DNA from: Bacteroidia bacterium
GTDB lineage: Bacteria; Bacteroidota; Bacteroidia; Bacteroidales; GWA2-32-17
Assembly: GCA_016218155.1 (NCBI GenBank)
Contig: JACREQ010000046.1
Location: 124,001-188,000, forward strand
DNA length: 64,000 bases
Direction: 5' to 3'
Numbering within the stretch: the first letter of the stretch is position 1; each line of letters starts with the position of its first letter. The translations under genes and the position numbers were made by a program. Below are positions 33,009 to 42,084 of the stretch, piece after piece. The notes below the pieces were generated by a model. That model saw only the letters and a program-made list of their open reading frames with translations. It was not told the DNA's origin and did not search any database.

Positions 33009-34453
33009 TATTTTATTAAAATCATTTTTTTACAAATTGAAGTATTTTCTGTACTTATTTTATAAAAATATATACCAGATGGTAAATCATTTGAGTCAAA
33101 TAAAACATAATTTTCATTTGAATTGCTATTAATAGTTTTTATAATGTTACCCATACTATTAAGAATAGTAATTTCAACCATTTTATTGTTGCATGATGGT
33201 ATTTGATAATATATTGTTGTTGAATTAGAAAAAGGGTTAGGATAATTCCAAACATTAAAATTATTATTATCTAAAATGTTATTTGTAGTTAAATTTCCAT
33301 TCTCGTCTAACTTAAATAACCATGCATAATCATCTGATCTGCCTGCAACGATAAGACCACCGTCATTAGTATTTTTTATGTTCATGCCTTGATCTTTCAT
33401 AGAAAAATCATAAAATTTAGTCCATAAAGAATCACCATTAGTTGATAATTTATGTAACCATAAATCAATTTGATCATAAGTATTTGATTTTTCTCCCATG
33501 GCAATAATATTTCCACTAGTATCTGTTGTTAAAGAATTTATCTGGAAATAATATCCTTGATCTGGAGGACAGTTTCTTGTCCAAATAATATCGCCACTTG
33601 CATTTAATTTATAAATTAAACCACCCGGATTACCACGGCCTGCAACGATTAAATTTGAATCTTCAATTTGAATAACATCATTTCCAATGTATCCATTGAG
33701 CTTCTTACACCAAATGGAATCGCCGTTATTCTGTAATTTTAAAACTAGAATTTTTGCAATTGATGATGAACCTATAGCTGATGAACCAACCAAAAAATAA
33801 TTGCCTTGATTAGTTTCAAAAATAGTGTTTGCTTCTGATAAATAATTTGAAAAATGAAAAGTTTTTGTCCAGATTGTGTCACCGTTTTGATTTAATTTAA
33901 GAACCCAAATGTCACCATGGGAATTTATTCCAGTATTGTTTTTTGTACCGGCAACAATATAACCACCATCAGCAGTTTGTTTAATTGAATTTGCATAGTC
34001 ATTATATGGTCCACCATATGTTCTAGTCCAGAGTGTATCACCATTCTGATTTAATTTTAAAATCCACATATTACCAATAATGCTAAAATTTATCGTATTA
34101 ACAATACAATCCTTTATGCCTGCAACAATATAACCACCATCAGAAGTTCTTTCGATATCATAAGCAATATCAGCCAATGATCCACCAGAAGTTTTTGTCC
34201 ATAAAGTATCTCCATATTTATTTACTTTAATAATTAAAACCTCTTGATTCCATGGATTTCCATTAGTTATACTTACTTTTCCAGCAATAACGTAGCCAGA
34301 ATCCGCTGTTTGTTGCACAGAAAAAGCAATGGAATTAGCATTTAAACTAATATAATTATATACTTTATTAAATGTTATTTGTTGTGAGTATCCATTTAAT
34401 AATACAATTAATAATATGCTTAATAAATAAATATATTTTAAACTGTTGTTCAT
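33008..34453 (-). CDS. T9SS-sorted repeat protein (beta-propeller-like)
   Basis: A 481-residue exported protein with signal peptide (IYLLSILLIVLLNGYSQ). It consists of about seven repeats of 50-60 residues, each with a Gly-Asp-(T/S)-(L/I)-W-(T/C)-(R/K) strand and a (Q/R)-T-x-D-G-G-Y-(I/V)-(V/I)-A-G strand (NGDTLWTRTYGGPYNDY, QTADGGYIVAGTKN), typical of a beta-propeller family common in secreted Bacteroidota proteins. It ends with a type A T9SS domain (VWNYPNPFSNSTTIYYQ, LPSGIYFYKISTEN, KKMILIK). Surface location is inferred; no enzymatic residues are evident. Confidence 0.85.
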   Translation of the reverse strand: MNNSLKYIYLLSILLIVLLNGYSQQITFNKVYNYISLNANSIAFSVQQTADSGYVIAGKVSITNGNPWNQEVLIIKVNKYGDTLWTKTSGGSLADIAYDIERTSDGGYIVAGIKDCIVNTINFSIIGNMWILKLNQNGDTLWTRTYGGPYNDYANSIKQTADGGYIVAGTKNNTGINSHGDIWVLKLNQNGDTIWTKTFHFSNYLSEANTIFETNQGNYFLVGSSAIGSSSIAKILVLKLQNNGDSIWCKKLNGYIGNDVIQIEDSNLIVAGRGNPGGLIYKLNASGDIIWTRNCPPDQGYYFQINSLTTDTSGNIIAMGEKSNTYDQIDLWLHKLSTNGDSLWTKFYDFSMKDQGMNIKNTNDGGLIVAGRSDDYAWLFKLDENGNLTTNNILDNNNFNVWNYPNPFSNSTTIYYQIPSCNNKMVEITILNSMGNIIKTINSNSNENYVLFDSNDLPSGIYFYKISTENTSICKKMILIK

Positions 34454-34508
34454 ATTTTTAAATTATAAATATAACCCATTTAATTTAAACATAATTGTAA
34501 TTTTTGCT

Positions 34509-34575
34509 CGTCGGGATTTAGCTTCGCTGAAATAGTTGTAATCCCGACGATAATATTTGAGGATTTTTTAATCCT
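34509..34575. repeat. Pair of palindromes, family B (second locus)
   Basis: Stem CGTCGGGATT/AATCCCGACG (34509-34518 with 34540-34549) with a 21-base loop containing AGCTTCGCT, then AGGATT/AATCCT (34560-34575). Order, spacing and the flanking GCTCG match the first two palindromes at 18936-18987, with an insertion in the first loop. Fills the space between two same-strand genes. Confidence 0.7.
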
Positions 34576-34589
34576 TAACCTGTTTATTA

Positions 34590-34991
34590 CTACTTTCTAA
34601 ACCCCTCAACAATCTTCTCAATTTCACTATAAGCCTGTGCCATTACTTCTTCTACTTTTCCACCAATTTGTTTAGCAAGTAAATCTGCATTCATTAGTGA
34701 AATATAAGTTTTACCATTATCTTTTTCATAAGCCGAAATTCTGCAAGGCATTAATGTTGATACATTTCTTAATTCGTCTTTTTCCAGTAATTGTGATGAA
34801 TATTTCGATTTACAAAGTTCCAGAACTTTAATTGGTAAAACATCTTTGCCACTCTTTTTTAATATTTCCTGTAAATCATGAACAGCAGGCATTTTCCATT
34901 CATTTGCTAGTATAGTCTCAGTTAATTTTTCTATAGTTTCTGTGTAACCAAATTTGCTTTCAAATTCTATAAACATTTCATTTGTTTTCAT
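34590..34991 (-). CDS. DUF302 domain protein
   Basis: A 133-residue cytoplasmic protein. ESKFGYTETIEKLTETILANEWKMPAVHDLQEILKKSGKD, VLELCKSKYSSQLLEKDE and TLMPCRISAYEKDNGKTYISLMN are the blocks of the DUF302 family, whose members adopt a compact alpha/beta fold of unknown function. Both conserved Cys residues (ELCK, MPCR) are present. It is transcribed away from the citrate lyase genes. Length is normal. Confidence 0.88.
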   Translation of the reverse strand: MKTNEMFIEFESKFGYTETIEKLTETILANEWKMPAVHDLQEILKKSGKDVLPIKVLELCKSKYSSQLLEKDELRNVSTLMPCRISAYEKDNGKTYISLMNADLLAKQIGGKVEEVMAQAYSEIEKIVEGFRK

Positions 34992-35133
34992 ATAATTATT
35001 TAGTTTAATAGTAATGTTAATATTATGTTTAATGATATAAATTTAAGAATTATTATTCACATAATTTTATTTAACTTCGCTCAGTATTATTTTAATGTAA
35101 AATGTTCTGATAATCTGATAATAAGACAATAAA

Positions 35134-36354
35134 ATGAGTACAATAGCATCATCGGGAAATAAAGGTAAAGGAGTTCGGTCCGATTGTTTTGTAAGTATAG
35201 AAATTACTAAAACAGGTGGAATTGAAATAATTCTCGAAAGCAAGGTAAAGCTTATGTTTGGTAAGTCAATTTTGCAAATTACCAATGAAATTCTTGCTTT
35301 TTTTGAAATTAAAAATGCCAAAATAACAATTGAAGATACCGGTGCTTTACTTTTTGTAATTGCTGCCAGAATTGAGGCAACAATAAAGCAACTAATAAAA
35401 ACTGATAAAGAATTTTTGTTGCCATTTCTTGAGCAGAATAATTACCAGACAGCCAAAGATCAAAACAGGTTTTCGCGATTATATCTTCCGGGAAATAGCC
35501 CATCATTAATGTTAAATGCTGGTGTTCATAAACCAAACGGAATTATTTTAGATTTGGAAGATGCAGTTGCACCTGATAAAAAATTTGAAGCCAGTTTTTT
35601 GGTAAGAAATGCATTAAGAAATCTTGATTTTTACGGAGCCGAGAGAATGGTTAGAATTAATCAGGTTCCAAAAGGATTAGATGATCTTGATTTTATTGTG
35701 CCTCATAATGTAAATTTGATTTTAGTGCCAAAGTGCGAGAGTGCCGATCAGATTCATCAGGTAAATAACAAAATAGAAAATATTAAGAAAAAATATAATG
35801 TTACCGGAAATATATGGCTTATGCCAATTGTTGAAAGTGCATTAGGTGTTATTAAATCATTTGAAATTGCTACTGCTGCTTCAAATGTTGTTGCAATGGC
35901 AATTGGTTTGGAAGATTATACAGCCGATCTAGGAACCAGAAGAACTGCAGATGGAATAGAATCTTTATTTGCAAGAAGTCAGGTTGTAAACGCTTGTCGT
36001 GCTGCAGGTATTCAGCCCATCGATTCTGTTTTTTCTGATGTTATGGATATGGAAGGTCTTAAAAACAATGTGCTAAAATCAAAGGCTTTGGGTTTTGATG
36101 GAATGGGCTGTATTCATCCACGTCAGATAAAAGTGATTCACGAAAATTATGCTCCTGCAACCGAAGAAATAGAAAAAGCAAAGAAGATTGTTATAGCTTT
36201 TGATGAAGCAACAGCAAAAGGTTTGGGAGTTGTATCGCTAGGAACTAAAATGATTGATCCACCGGTAGTGAAACGTGCTCAGAATACTATAGATTTAGCT
36301 TTAAAAACAGGAAAAATTAACCAAAATTGGAAGGAAGAACAACATGTCAGCTAA
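35134..36354 (+). CDS. citE: Citrate lyase gamma-beta fusion (CitD acyl carrier + CitE citryl-CoA lyase)
   Basis: A 406-residue fusion. Residues 1-90 match CitD, the acyl carrier that bears the phosphoribosyl-dephospho-CoA group: the attachment Ser is probably Ser16 in GVRSDCFVSIEI, with ESKVKLMFGKSI and DTGALLFVIAARIEATI after it. Residues from about 108 match CitE, the HpcH/HpaI-type citryl lyase (RLYLPGNSPSLMLNAG, NGIILDLEDAVAPDKK, MVRINQ, PIVESALGVI, AIGLEDYTADLGTRR, MGCIHPRQIKVIHE). In most bacteria these are two genes. The last 11 bases overlap citF. No citrate ligase (citC), citX, citG or citrate transporter lies in the window. Splits citrate into acetate and oxaloacetate together with CitF. 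Confidence 0.93.
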   Translation: MSTIASSGNKGKGVRSDCFVSIEITKTGGIEIILESKVKLMFGKSILQITNEILAFFEIKNAKITIEDTGALLFVIAARIEATIKQLIKTDKEFLLPFLEQNNYQTAKDQNRFSRLYLPGNSPSLMLNAGVHKPNGIILDLEDAVAPDKKFEASFLVRNALRNLDFYGAERMVRINQVPKGLDDLDFIVPHNVNLILVPKCESADQIHQVNNKIENIKKKYNVTGNIWLMPIVESALGVIKSFEIATAASNVVAMAIGLEDYTADLGTRRTADGIESLFARSQVVNACRAAGIQPIDSVFSDVMDMEGLKNNVLKSKALGFDGMGCIHPRQIKVIHENYAPATEEIEKAKKIVIAFDEATAKGLGVVSLGTKMIDPPVVKRAQNTIDLALKTGKINQNWKEEQHVS

Positions 36355-37903
36355 TTTTGTAAAAAATGCATTGGGACGATTAGTTCCAACCGAAGTAAAC
36401 GGAGTTCCACAGGTTCCATATATGGGTGTGGGCAAACATAAGCCAACAGGAAGAAAATATGCTCCTCAGATTGTTTCGTGTTCCGATTTTCCTGATGATG
36501 GAAACAAAACTGTTGCAACTTTAAAAGATGCCTTAATAAAATCCGGTTTGCGCGATGGTATGGTAATTTCTACACATCATCATTTTCGTAATGGAGATTT
36601 GGTTGCAATTCAGATTTTTGATATTGCAAAAGAACTTGGTGTAAAAGATTTGGTATGGGTTCCATCTGCTTCTTTTGAATGCCAGGCTGTTTTAATAAAA
36701 TACCTTGAAGATGGTACAATTCATCATATCGAAGGAAGTATGAATGGATCATTAGGTCGTTTTACTTCACAGGGGAAAATGAAAGGAATGGGAATTCTTC
36801 GTTCTCATGGTGGACGTTATCAGGCAATACAGGATGGCGAAGTTGTTATCGATATTGCTGTAATTGCTGCTCCAACTGCTGATGCTTTTGGTAATGCAAC
36901 AGGTGATCGTGGTCCGGCTGCGTGTGGATTGTTAGGATTTGCATTAGCCGATTCACAATATGCAAATAAAGTTATTGTTGTAACTGATAATATTGTTCCT
37001 TTTCCTTGTTACCCATGGCAGATTCAGGGAAATTATGTAGACCATGTTGTAGTTGTTGATAAAGTAGGTATTCCGGAGAAAATTGTTTCCGGTACAACAG
37101 AAGTTACAAAAAGCCCCGATCGTTTATTGTTAGCAGAGTGGACTGCACAATTTTGCGATGAAGCAGGAATTATAAAAGATGGTTTCTCATTTCAGGCAGG
37201 AGCTGGTGGTACAGCACTTTCAATAGGTATTTATTTTGCCGAAATTCTTCGTGAGCGTGGCATGAAGTCGAGATGGGCGAGGGGAGGAAGTAATAAATAT
37301 CTTGTAAAAATGTTAGAAGACGGTCTTCTTGATTATATTCTTGATGGACAAACATTCGATTTAGAAGGCGTGCGTTCAATGCGTGAGAATGAAGGGCATG
37401 TAAATACCAGTCCGTTTACAAGCTATAATTACCACGGCAAAGGAAATTTCGCTTCAATGGTAGATGTTGTTATACTTGGTGCTACTGAAGTTGATGTAAA
37501 CTTTAATGCAAATGTTGTTACACATTCTGATGGTGTGTTGTTACATGGTATTGGCGGGTGGCAAAATTGTATTGCTTCAAAATGTACAATATTGCCAATT
37601 CCTCTTTTCCGTGATAGAATGCCAGTTGTACGTGATGAGGTTACAACAATTTGTGGTCCCGGTGAATTAATAGACGTAATTGTAACAGAACGTGGAATAG
37701 CAATTAACCCTTTACGCAAAGATTTAATCGAGAAAATGAAAAATTCCAAATTGCCTATTAAAACAATTGAACAGTTAAAACAGGAAGCTGAAGCTATCTG
37801 TGGTGTGCCCGATAAGCCAAAGTTCACCAATAAGCCTGTAGCAGTTGTTAAATGGGTTGATGGAACTATAATTGACACAGTTTGGGAAATTGATAACACA
37901 TAA
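36344..37903 (+). CDS. citF: Citrate lyase alpha subunit (citrate:acetyl-ACP transferase)
   Basis: A 519-residue CoA-transferase family I protein that swaps acetyl for citryl on the acyl carrier. Motifs: MVISTHHHFRNGDLV, GSMNGSLGRFTSQGKMKGMGILRSHGGR, GFSFQAGAGGTALSIG, SRWARGGSNKYLVKMLEDGLLD, NVVTHSDGVLLHGIGGWQN and the carboxyl-end IVTERGIAINP. Length and order match CitF. It overlaps the CitDE gene by 11 bases, so the two are translationally coupled and their products should form the lyase complex. A family A inverted repeat follows the stop codon. Confidence 0.95.
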   Translation: MSANFVKNALGRLVPTEVNGVPQVPYMGVGKHKPTGRKYAPQIVSCSDFPDDGNKTVATLKDALIKSGLRDGMVISTHHHFRNGDLVAIQIFDIAKELGVKDLVWVPSASFECQAVLIKYLEDGTIHHIEGSMNGSLGRFTSQGKMKGMGILRSHGGRYQAIQDGEVVIDIAVIAAPTADAFGNATGDRGPAACGLLGFALADSQYANKVIVVTDNIVPFPCYPWQIQGNYVDHVVVVDKVGIPEKIVSGTTEVTKSPDRLLLAEWTAQFCDEAGIIKDGFSFQAGAGGTALSIGIYFAEILRERGMKSRWARGGSNKYLVKMLEDGLLDYILDGQTFDLEGVRSMRENEGHVNTSPFTSYNYHGKGNFASMVDVVILGATEVDVNFNANVVTHSDGVLLHGIGGWQNCIASKCTILPIPLFRDRMPVVRDEVTTICGPGELIDVIVTERGIAINPLRKDLIEKMKNSKLPIKTIEQLKQEAEAICGVPDKPKFTNKPVAVVKWVDGTIIDTVWEIDNT

Positions 37904-37912
37904 TACCATTCT

Positions 37913-38000
37913 GTCATTCTGACTTTTCTGTCATTCTGAACGAAGTGAAGAATCTAGTGTAGCATATTATAATCAGAGCCTTCGCTTTACTAAGGATGAT
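37913..38000. repeat. Dispersed inverted repeat, family A (copy 3)
   Basis: Begins with CTGTCATTCTGAC, then GTCATTCTGAACGAAGTGAA and GAATCTAGTG; the right side (GAGCCTTCGCTTTACTAAGGATGA) is a decayed reverse complement. The left end is duplicated. Lies in the whole gap between citF and the outer-membrane protein gene. Confidence 0.7.
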
Positions 38001-38020
38001 AATATAAATATCAAATCACT

Positions 38021-38674
38021 ATGAAACCTAAAAATCTTTTTCTTATTGTAACATTTGTTTTATTCTCAATAACTCTTAATGCTCAGGAAATTTCGGGACA
38101 TTATTCATTTACTGTAAGCTCAAATCCTCAATATAACAGAGCAATGGGTGTAGGTGGTGAATATATTCATAAATTTGGCAAAACACGTTTTGGAATTTGT
38201 TATGACTACTCTAATATTTATAAGACTGTAATTTATAGTTATAATGATGAGATTACCGGTGATTTGATTTATGATAATCAATATTCTAATATGCTTTGTA
38301 GTGAACTGGCTGTTTTTGGATTAAAGAATTTTTATGAAAATGATAACTCAAGAATTTCTTTTGGACCAATTATCGGAATTAATTATATTAGAAGGTTAGG
38401 CACTGTTCAACGGTTTTATAATCCAAAAGATTTAAGATATAATACTTTTTTTAAGTACGATGACAAGAATTTTCAATCAGAATTCGGATTTGTATTTCAG
38501 GCTGAAATAAAAGATGTATTTATTAAAAATCTTTCATTTGTTACAGGAATTAAAGGAGTTGTTTCTGGTATTGAGTTTCTGGATTTTTCTGATCCACGCA
38601 ACCCTAATACTTTTTTTAATATGAAAGTAGAATTAGGATTACGTTATTCTTTTAGCTGTAATAAGAAAAAATAA
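38021..38674 (+). CDS. Outer-membrane beta-barrel-like hypothetical protein
   Basis: A 217-residue protein with signal peptide (LFLIVTFVLFSITLNAQ). The remainder is rich in alternating hydrophobic/aromatic strands (GHYSFTVSSNPQYNRAMGVGGEYIHKF, TRFGICYDYSNIY, KVELGLRYSFSC), as expected for an 8-10 strand outer-membrane barrel. No named family recognised. No -7 motif is evident upstream, so its promoter may lie within the repeat before it. Confidence 0.7.
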   Translation: MKPKNLFLIVTFVLFSITLNAQEISGHYSFTVSSNPQYNRAMGVGGEYIHKFGKTRFGICYDYSNIYKTVIYSYNDEITGDLIYDNQYSNMLCSELAVFGLKNFYENDNSRISFGPIIGINYIRRLGTVQRFYNPKDLRYNTFFKYDDKNFQSEFGFVFQAEIKDVFIKNLSFVTGIKGVVSGIEFLDFSDPRNPNTFFNMKVELGLRYSFSCNKKK

Positions 38675-38680
38675 ATAAGA

Positions 38681-38700
38681 CGGTGCATTTTATTGCACCG
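38681..38700. terminator. Bidirectional hairpin between convergent genes
   Basis: Stem CGGTGCA/TGCACCG (38681-38687 with 38694-38700) with a 6-base AT loop. T-rich sequence follows on both strands but without a long run, so termination strength is uncertain. Confidence 0.5.
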
Positions 38701-38723
38701 CTTTATAACATAATACTTAAAAA

Positions 38724-41700
38724 TTATTTACTCTTATCAGGAAACGCAGGTATCTTGCCTTTTTCCATTGGTTTGTCTTTTAATTCCTGCATAATAATTT
38801 CAATTGCTTTATTTAGTTGTTCGTCTTCACCGGCAAATTCTTTTGCAGGATCATTATCAACAATAATATCAGGATCTACACCATGACCTTCAATTATCCA
38901 ATTGCTTCCATCAGCAGCGTAATGTCCGAATTCAGGCTTGGATAAATTACCACCATCAATAAAAGGTAAGGAACCGCGTATTCCAACTACACCACCCCAT
39001 GTACGCACACCAATAATTTTTCCTAAACCTGTTTTTCTAAACTGATAAGGAAAAAGGTCACCATCGGAAGCCGAATAATTATTTACAAGTAAAACTTTTG
39101 GTCCGACTAACATTTGTTCAGGGTTGGTACTGCCTTCAGTCTGGTTTCTTGCCATTCCCATAAATGCAAGCTCTCGTTTTAATCTTTCAATAATCATAGG
39201 CGAAACATTACCACCACCATTACCTCTGTCGTCAATAATTAAAGCTTTTTTTGCTAGTTGAGGGTAAAAATATTTCGCAAATTCGTTAAGTCCTTCAACT
39301 CCCATATCAGGAATATGAATATAACCAACCTGACCATTTGTTGCTTCATTAACTTTATTAATGTTTTCCTGAACCCAGTTGTAATAATAAAGAGGGTTTT
39401 CATCTTTAATAGGTATAACTAAAACCTTTCTTGTTGATGCTTCATTTGCAGCTGTGGATATTGTTAATTCAACTTCTTTTTCTGCAGTATTCCATAACAT
39501 AGTATAAATGTCGGGAGTATTTTTTACCGATTTTCCGTTAACAGCTGTAATGAAATCGCCTGCTTTAATGTTTAAGCCTACTTCAGTTAAAGGTGATCGA
39601 AGATTATTATCCCAATTTTGCCCTTCAAGAATTTTATTTATTTTAAAGTATCCTGAAGCATCTTTTGTTATTTTAGCACCAAGTAATCCGGTATATATTT
39701 TATCTGATTTAGGTTTATCGCCACCACCTGTATATGCATGACCAATATTTAGTTCGCCAATTAATTCACCGATTAAAAAATTTAAATCGTTACGATTACT
39801 AACAAATGGTACTAAAACTGCATATTTGTCGTGCATTTTTTTCCAGTCAACTCCTTGCATGTTTGGGTCATAGAAAAAGTCACGCATTTGCCTCCAAGCT
39901 TCAACATAAATCTGTTTCCACTCAGCTTTGTTATCAACCATTGTAGACATCTCAGTAAGATCAACATGTTTTTCAGTTTTAATTTCTGAAGATGGAATGT
40001 CTATTATATAATATTTGCCATCTTTACTGATTAACATTTTCTTATTGTTTGTTGTTATCTCATAGCTTCTAACTTGTCCTAATACAGTTTCCTTTTTTTC
40101 TTTTAAACTGAATGATTTTAATGTATTGTCTGATTCTTCTGTTGATGAGTACTGATAATATAATTTGTCTCCAATCTGACTGATATTCCAATAATTTCCG
40201 CATTTTGTTGGTATTGCTACAATACGTTGTTGAATTCCATCAATTTCAATTTTTACATCAGGTGCAGATGTTTTTTCATCGGCTTTTTTATCAGGTATAC
40301 TCATATCAACTTCGTCATTAGTTGGTGCAAGCGGATTAGGAGTGTTTTTTTGTAATGTTATAAGGTAAATACGTGACATGTCAGAATATGAATGATTCCA
40401 TTCTGTCTGGCTATATGTAGGGTTGAAATCACGATCAGAAGTGAAAAACATATATTTACCGTCAACACTAAAATAAGGGTGATATGAATTATACCAACTG
40501 TCAGTTAATGCAGAAACAGACTTTGAAGTTATGTTATATAAAAATATCTGAGCCATTGTTGATGTAAGGGATTTGTCAGAAAATGAAATCCATTTACTGT
40601 CCGGAGACCATGCAAAATCAGCTATTTCCCATGTTTTACTCTGGCTAACTTGAACAATGTTTTTAGAATCTATTTCAACATATTGTAAACGAAATTTCTT
40701 GTCGTTAAATAATATTTTTTTACTATCCGGTGACCATAAAACAGAGAATTTGTATGTGTCAGCATTCTTTGTTAATTGAACAGGGTCTGCTGTTCCATCT
40801 GCTTTTTGAATATAAACTTCATATTCGCCACTTGCATCAGAAAGAAATGCAATCCATTTTCCGTCGGGTGACCATGCAGATGAACGTTCGTGTGACCCTG
40901 AACTCTGACTTAGATTTCTTGTTATTCCTTGCTTACCCGGAACAGTCCAGATATCGCCACGAGCCGAGAATACAATGCGATTCCCATCAGGCGAAATGCT
41001 GTAATCGTTAATATTTTTTGAAGCATCTTTTAACTGGTTTCTGGCATTTAAATTATCATCATTTATGAAAATTGTGACCTTTGTTTGGGTTTGTGTTTTG
41101 ATATCAAATAAGAAAATAAAACCACCATTCTCAAAAACTATTTTTCCGTCACCAAGCGTCGGAAATTTTATGTCGTATTCTGTGAACGATGTTACTTTGC
41201 GTGTCTGACGTGTGTCAAGATTTGCTGCAAAGAGATTCATTGTTCTGTCACGATCACTACAGAAATAAACTTCATTATTATACCACATAGGAAAAATATC
41301 CTGTGAAATGTTACCAGTAATGTTTTCTGTTTTCTTTGTGTCAAAATTATAAATCCATACATCATCAGCCATTCCTCCTTTATAGTATTTCCAGGTACGG
41401 AATTCGCGCATTACTCGGTTAAAAGCTAGCTTTTTTCCATCAGCAGAAAAACTGTTGAAACCACCTGCAGGTAAAGGCAATTGTTCTGACATTCCTCCAT
41501 CAATAGAAACTTGAAATAGCTGACCTATAAAATCATTCCATGATTGTTTGCGTGATCGATAAATGATTTTTTTACCATCATTTGTCCATGATGTTACGAT
41601 ATTGTTTGGTCCCATTCTGTCTGAAATATCATCACGTTCCAGAGTAGAAGTAAAAGTTAATCGTTTAGGTTCACCACCCTCAGAAGGCATTACGTAAACT

Positions 41701-41957
41701 TCAGTGTTTCCATCATATTGTGCTGAAAAGGCAATCCATTTTCCATCCGGTGAAAAATGCGGAAACATTTCATATCCTTTATGAGTTGTAAGTTTTCTGG
41801 CAACACCACCTGTTGTTGAAACAGTATATAAATCACCAGCATATGTGAAAACTATTTTATCGCCATTTACTGCAGGAAATCTTAATAATCGGGCTTCTTG
41901 CTGACTCATTGCAACTAATGAGATAAAACATAAAATGCTTAAAATTATTTTTTTCAT
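38724..41957 (-). CDS. Tricorn-like secreted S41 peptidase with WD40-like repeats
   Basis: A 1077-residue protein with a signal peptide (IILSILCFISLVAMSQ). PD40/WD40-like propeller repeats fill about residues 25-570 (PHFSPDGKWIAFSAQYDGNTEVYVM; AWSPDGKWIAFLSDASGEYEVY; LWSPDSKKILF), followed by a second beta region, a tricorn C1 helical domain (DPNMQGVDWKKMHDKY), a PDZ domain at about 790-840 (INIKAGDFITAVNGKSVKN-like) and the S41 peptidase domain. The catalytic Ser is in NYSASDGDLFPYQ at about residue 961, preceded by IDDRGNGGGNVSP. Such enzymes degrade peptides; with a signal peptide this one should act in the periplasm. A promoter motif lies at 41978-41985. Confidence 0.94.
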   Translation of the reverse strand: MKKIILSILCFISLVAMSQQEARLLRFPAVNGDKIVFTYAGDLYTVSTTGGVARKLTTHKGYEMFPHFSPDGKWIAFSAQYDGNTEVYVMPSEGGEPKRLTFTSTLERDDISDRMGPNNIVTSWTNDGKKIIYRSRKQSWNDFIGQLFQVSIDGGMSEQLPLPAGGFNSFSADGKKLAFNRVMREFRTWKYYKGGMADDVWIYNFDTKKTENITGNISQDIFPMWYNNEVYFCSDRDRTMNLFAANLDTRQTRKVTSFTEYDIKFPTLGDGKIVFENGGFIFLFDIKTQTQTKVTIFINDDNLNARNQLKDASKNINDYSISPDGNRIVFSARGDIWTVPGKQGITRNLSQSSGSHERSSAWSPDGKWIAFLSDASGEYEVYIQKADGTADPVQLTKNADTYKFSVLWSPDSKKILFNDKKFRLQYVEIDSKNIVQVSQSKTWEIADFAWSPDSKWISFSDKSLTSTMAQIFLYNITSKSVSALTDSWYNSYHPYFSVDGKYMFFTSDRDFNPTYSQTEWNHSYSDMSRIYLITLQKNTPNPLAPTNDEVDMSIPDKKADEKTSAPDVKIEIDGIQQRIVAIPTKCGNYWNISQIGDKLYYQYSSTEESDNTLKSFSLKEKKETVLGQVRSYEITTNNKKMLISKDGKYYIIDIPSSEIKTEKHVDLTEMSTMVDNKAEWKQIYVEAWRQMRDFFYDPNMQGVDWKKMHDKYAVLVPFVSNRNDLNFLIGELIGELNIGHAYTGGGDKPKSDKIYTGLLGAKITKDASGYFKINKILEGQNWDNNLRSPLTEVGLNIKAGDFITAVNGKSVKNTPDIYTMLWNTAEKEVELTISTAANEASTRKVLVIPIKDENPLYYYNWVQENINKVNEATNGQVGYIHIPDMGVEGLNEFAKYFYPQLAKKALIIDDRGNGGGNVSPMIIERLKRELAFMGMARNQTEGSTNPEQMLVGPKVLLVNNYSASDGDLFPYQFRKTGLGKIIGVRTWGGVVGIRGSLPFIDGGNLSKPEFGHYAADGSNWIIEGHGVDPDIIVDNDPAKEFAGEDEQLNKAIEIIMQELKDKPMEKGKIPAFPDKSK

Positions 41958-41977
41958 GTTTTTAATTTTTATTTATA

Positions 41978-41985
41978 CAAAGCTA
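41978..41985 (-). promoter_or_regulatory. Bacteroidota -7 promoter element of the tricorn-like gene
   Basis: Reads TAGCTTTG on the minus strand (TAnnTTTG), 20 bases upstream of the ATG at 41957. Confidence 0.5.
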
Positions 41986-42084
41986 AGTTTATTTATTATT
42001 ATGATTTATGCTTAATCGATCAAATTGTAAAAAGTTTAAACAAACGGTATTTATTTAATAATAAATTCTTAATAGAGATTAATT

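Noticed and set aside
32812-33132. Open frame of 106 codons on the plus strand
   Set aside because: It consists of family A repeat sequence and the antisense of the T9SS sorting domain at 33008.
37429-37917. Minus-strand open frame of 162 codons opposite citF
   Set aside because: Lies inside citF, whose motifs are unambiguous; no domain in the antisense frame.
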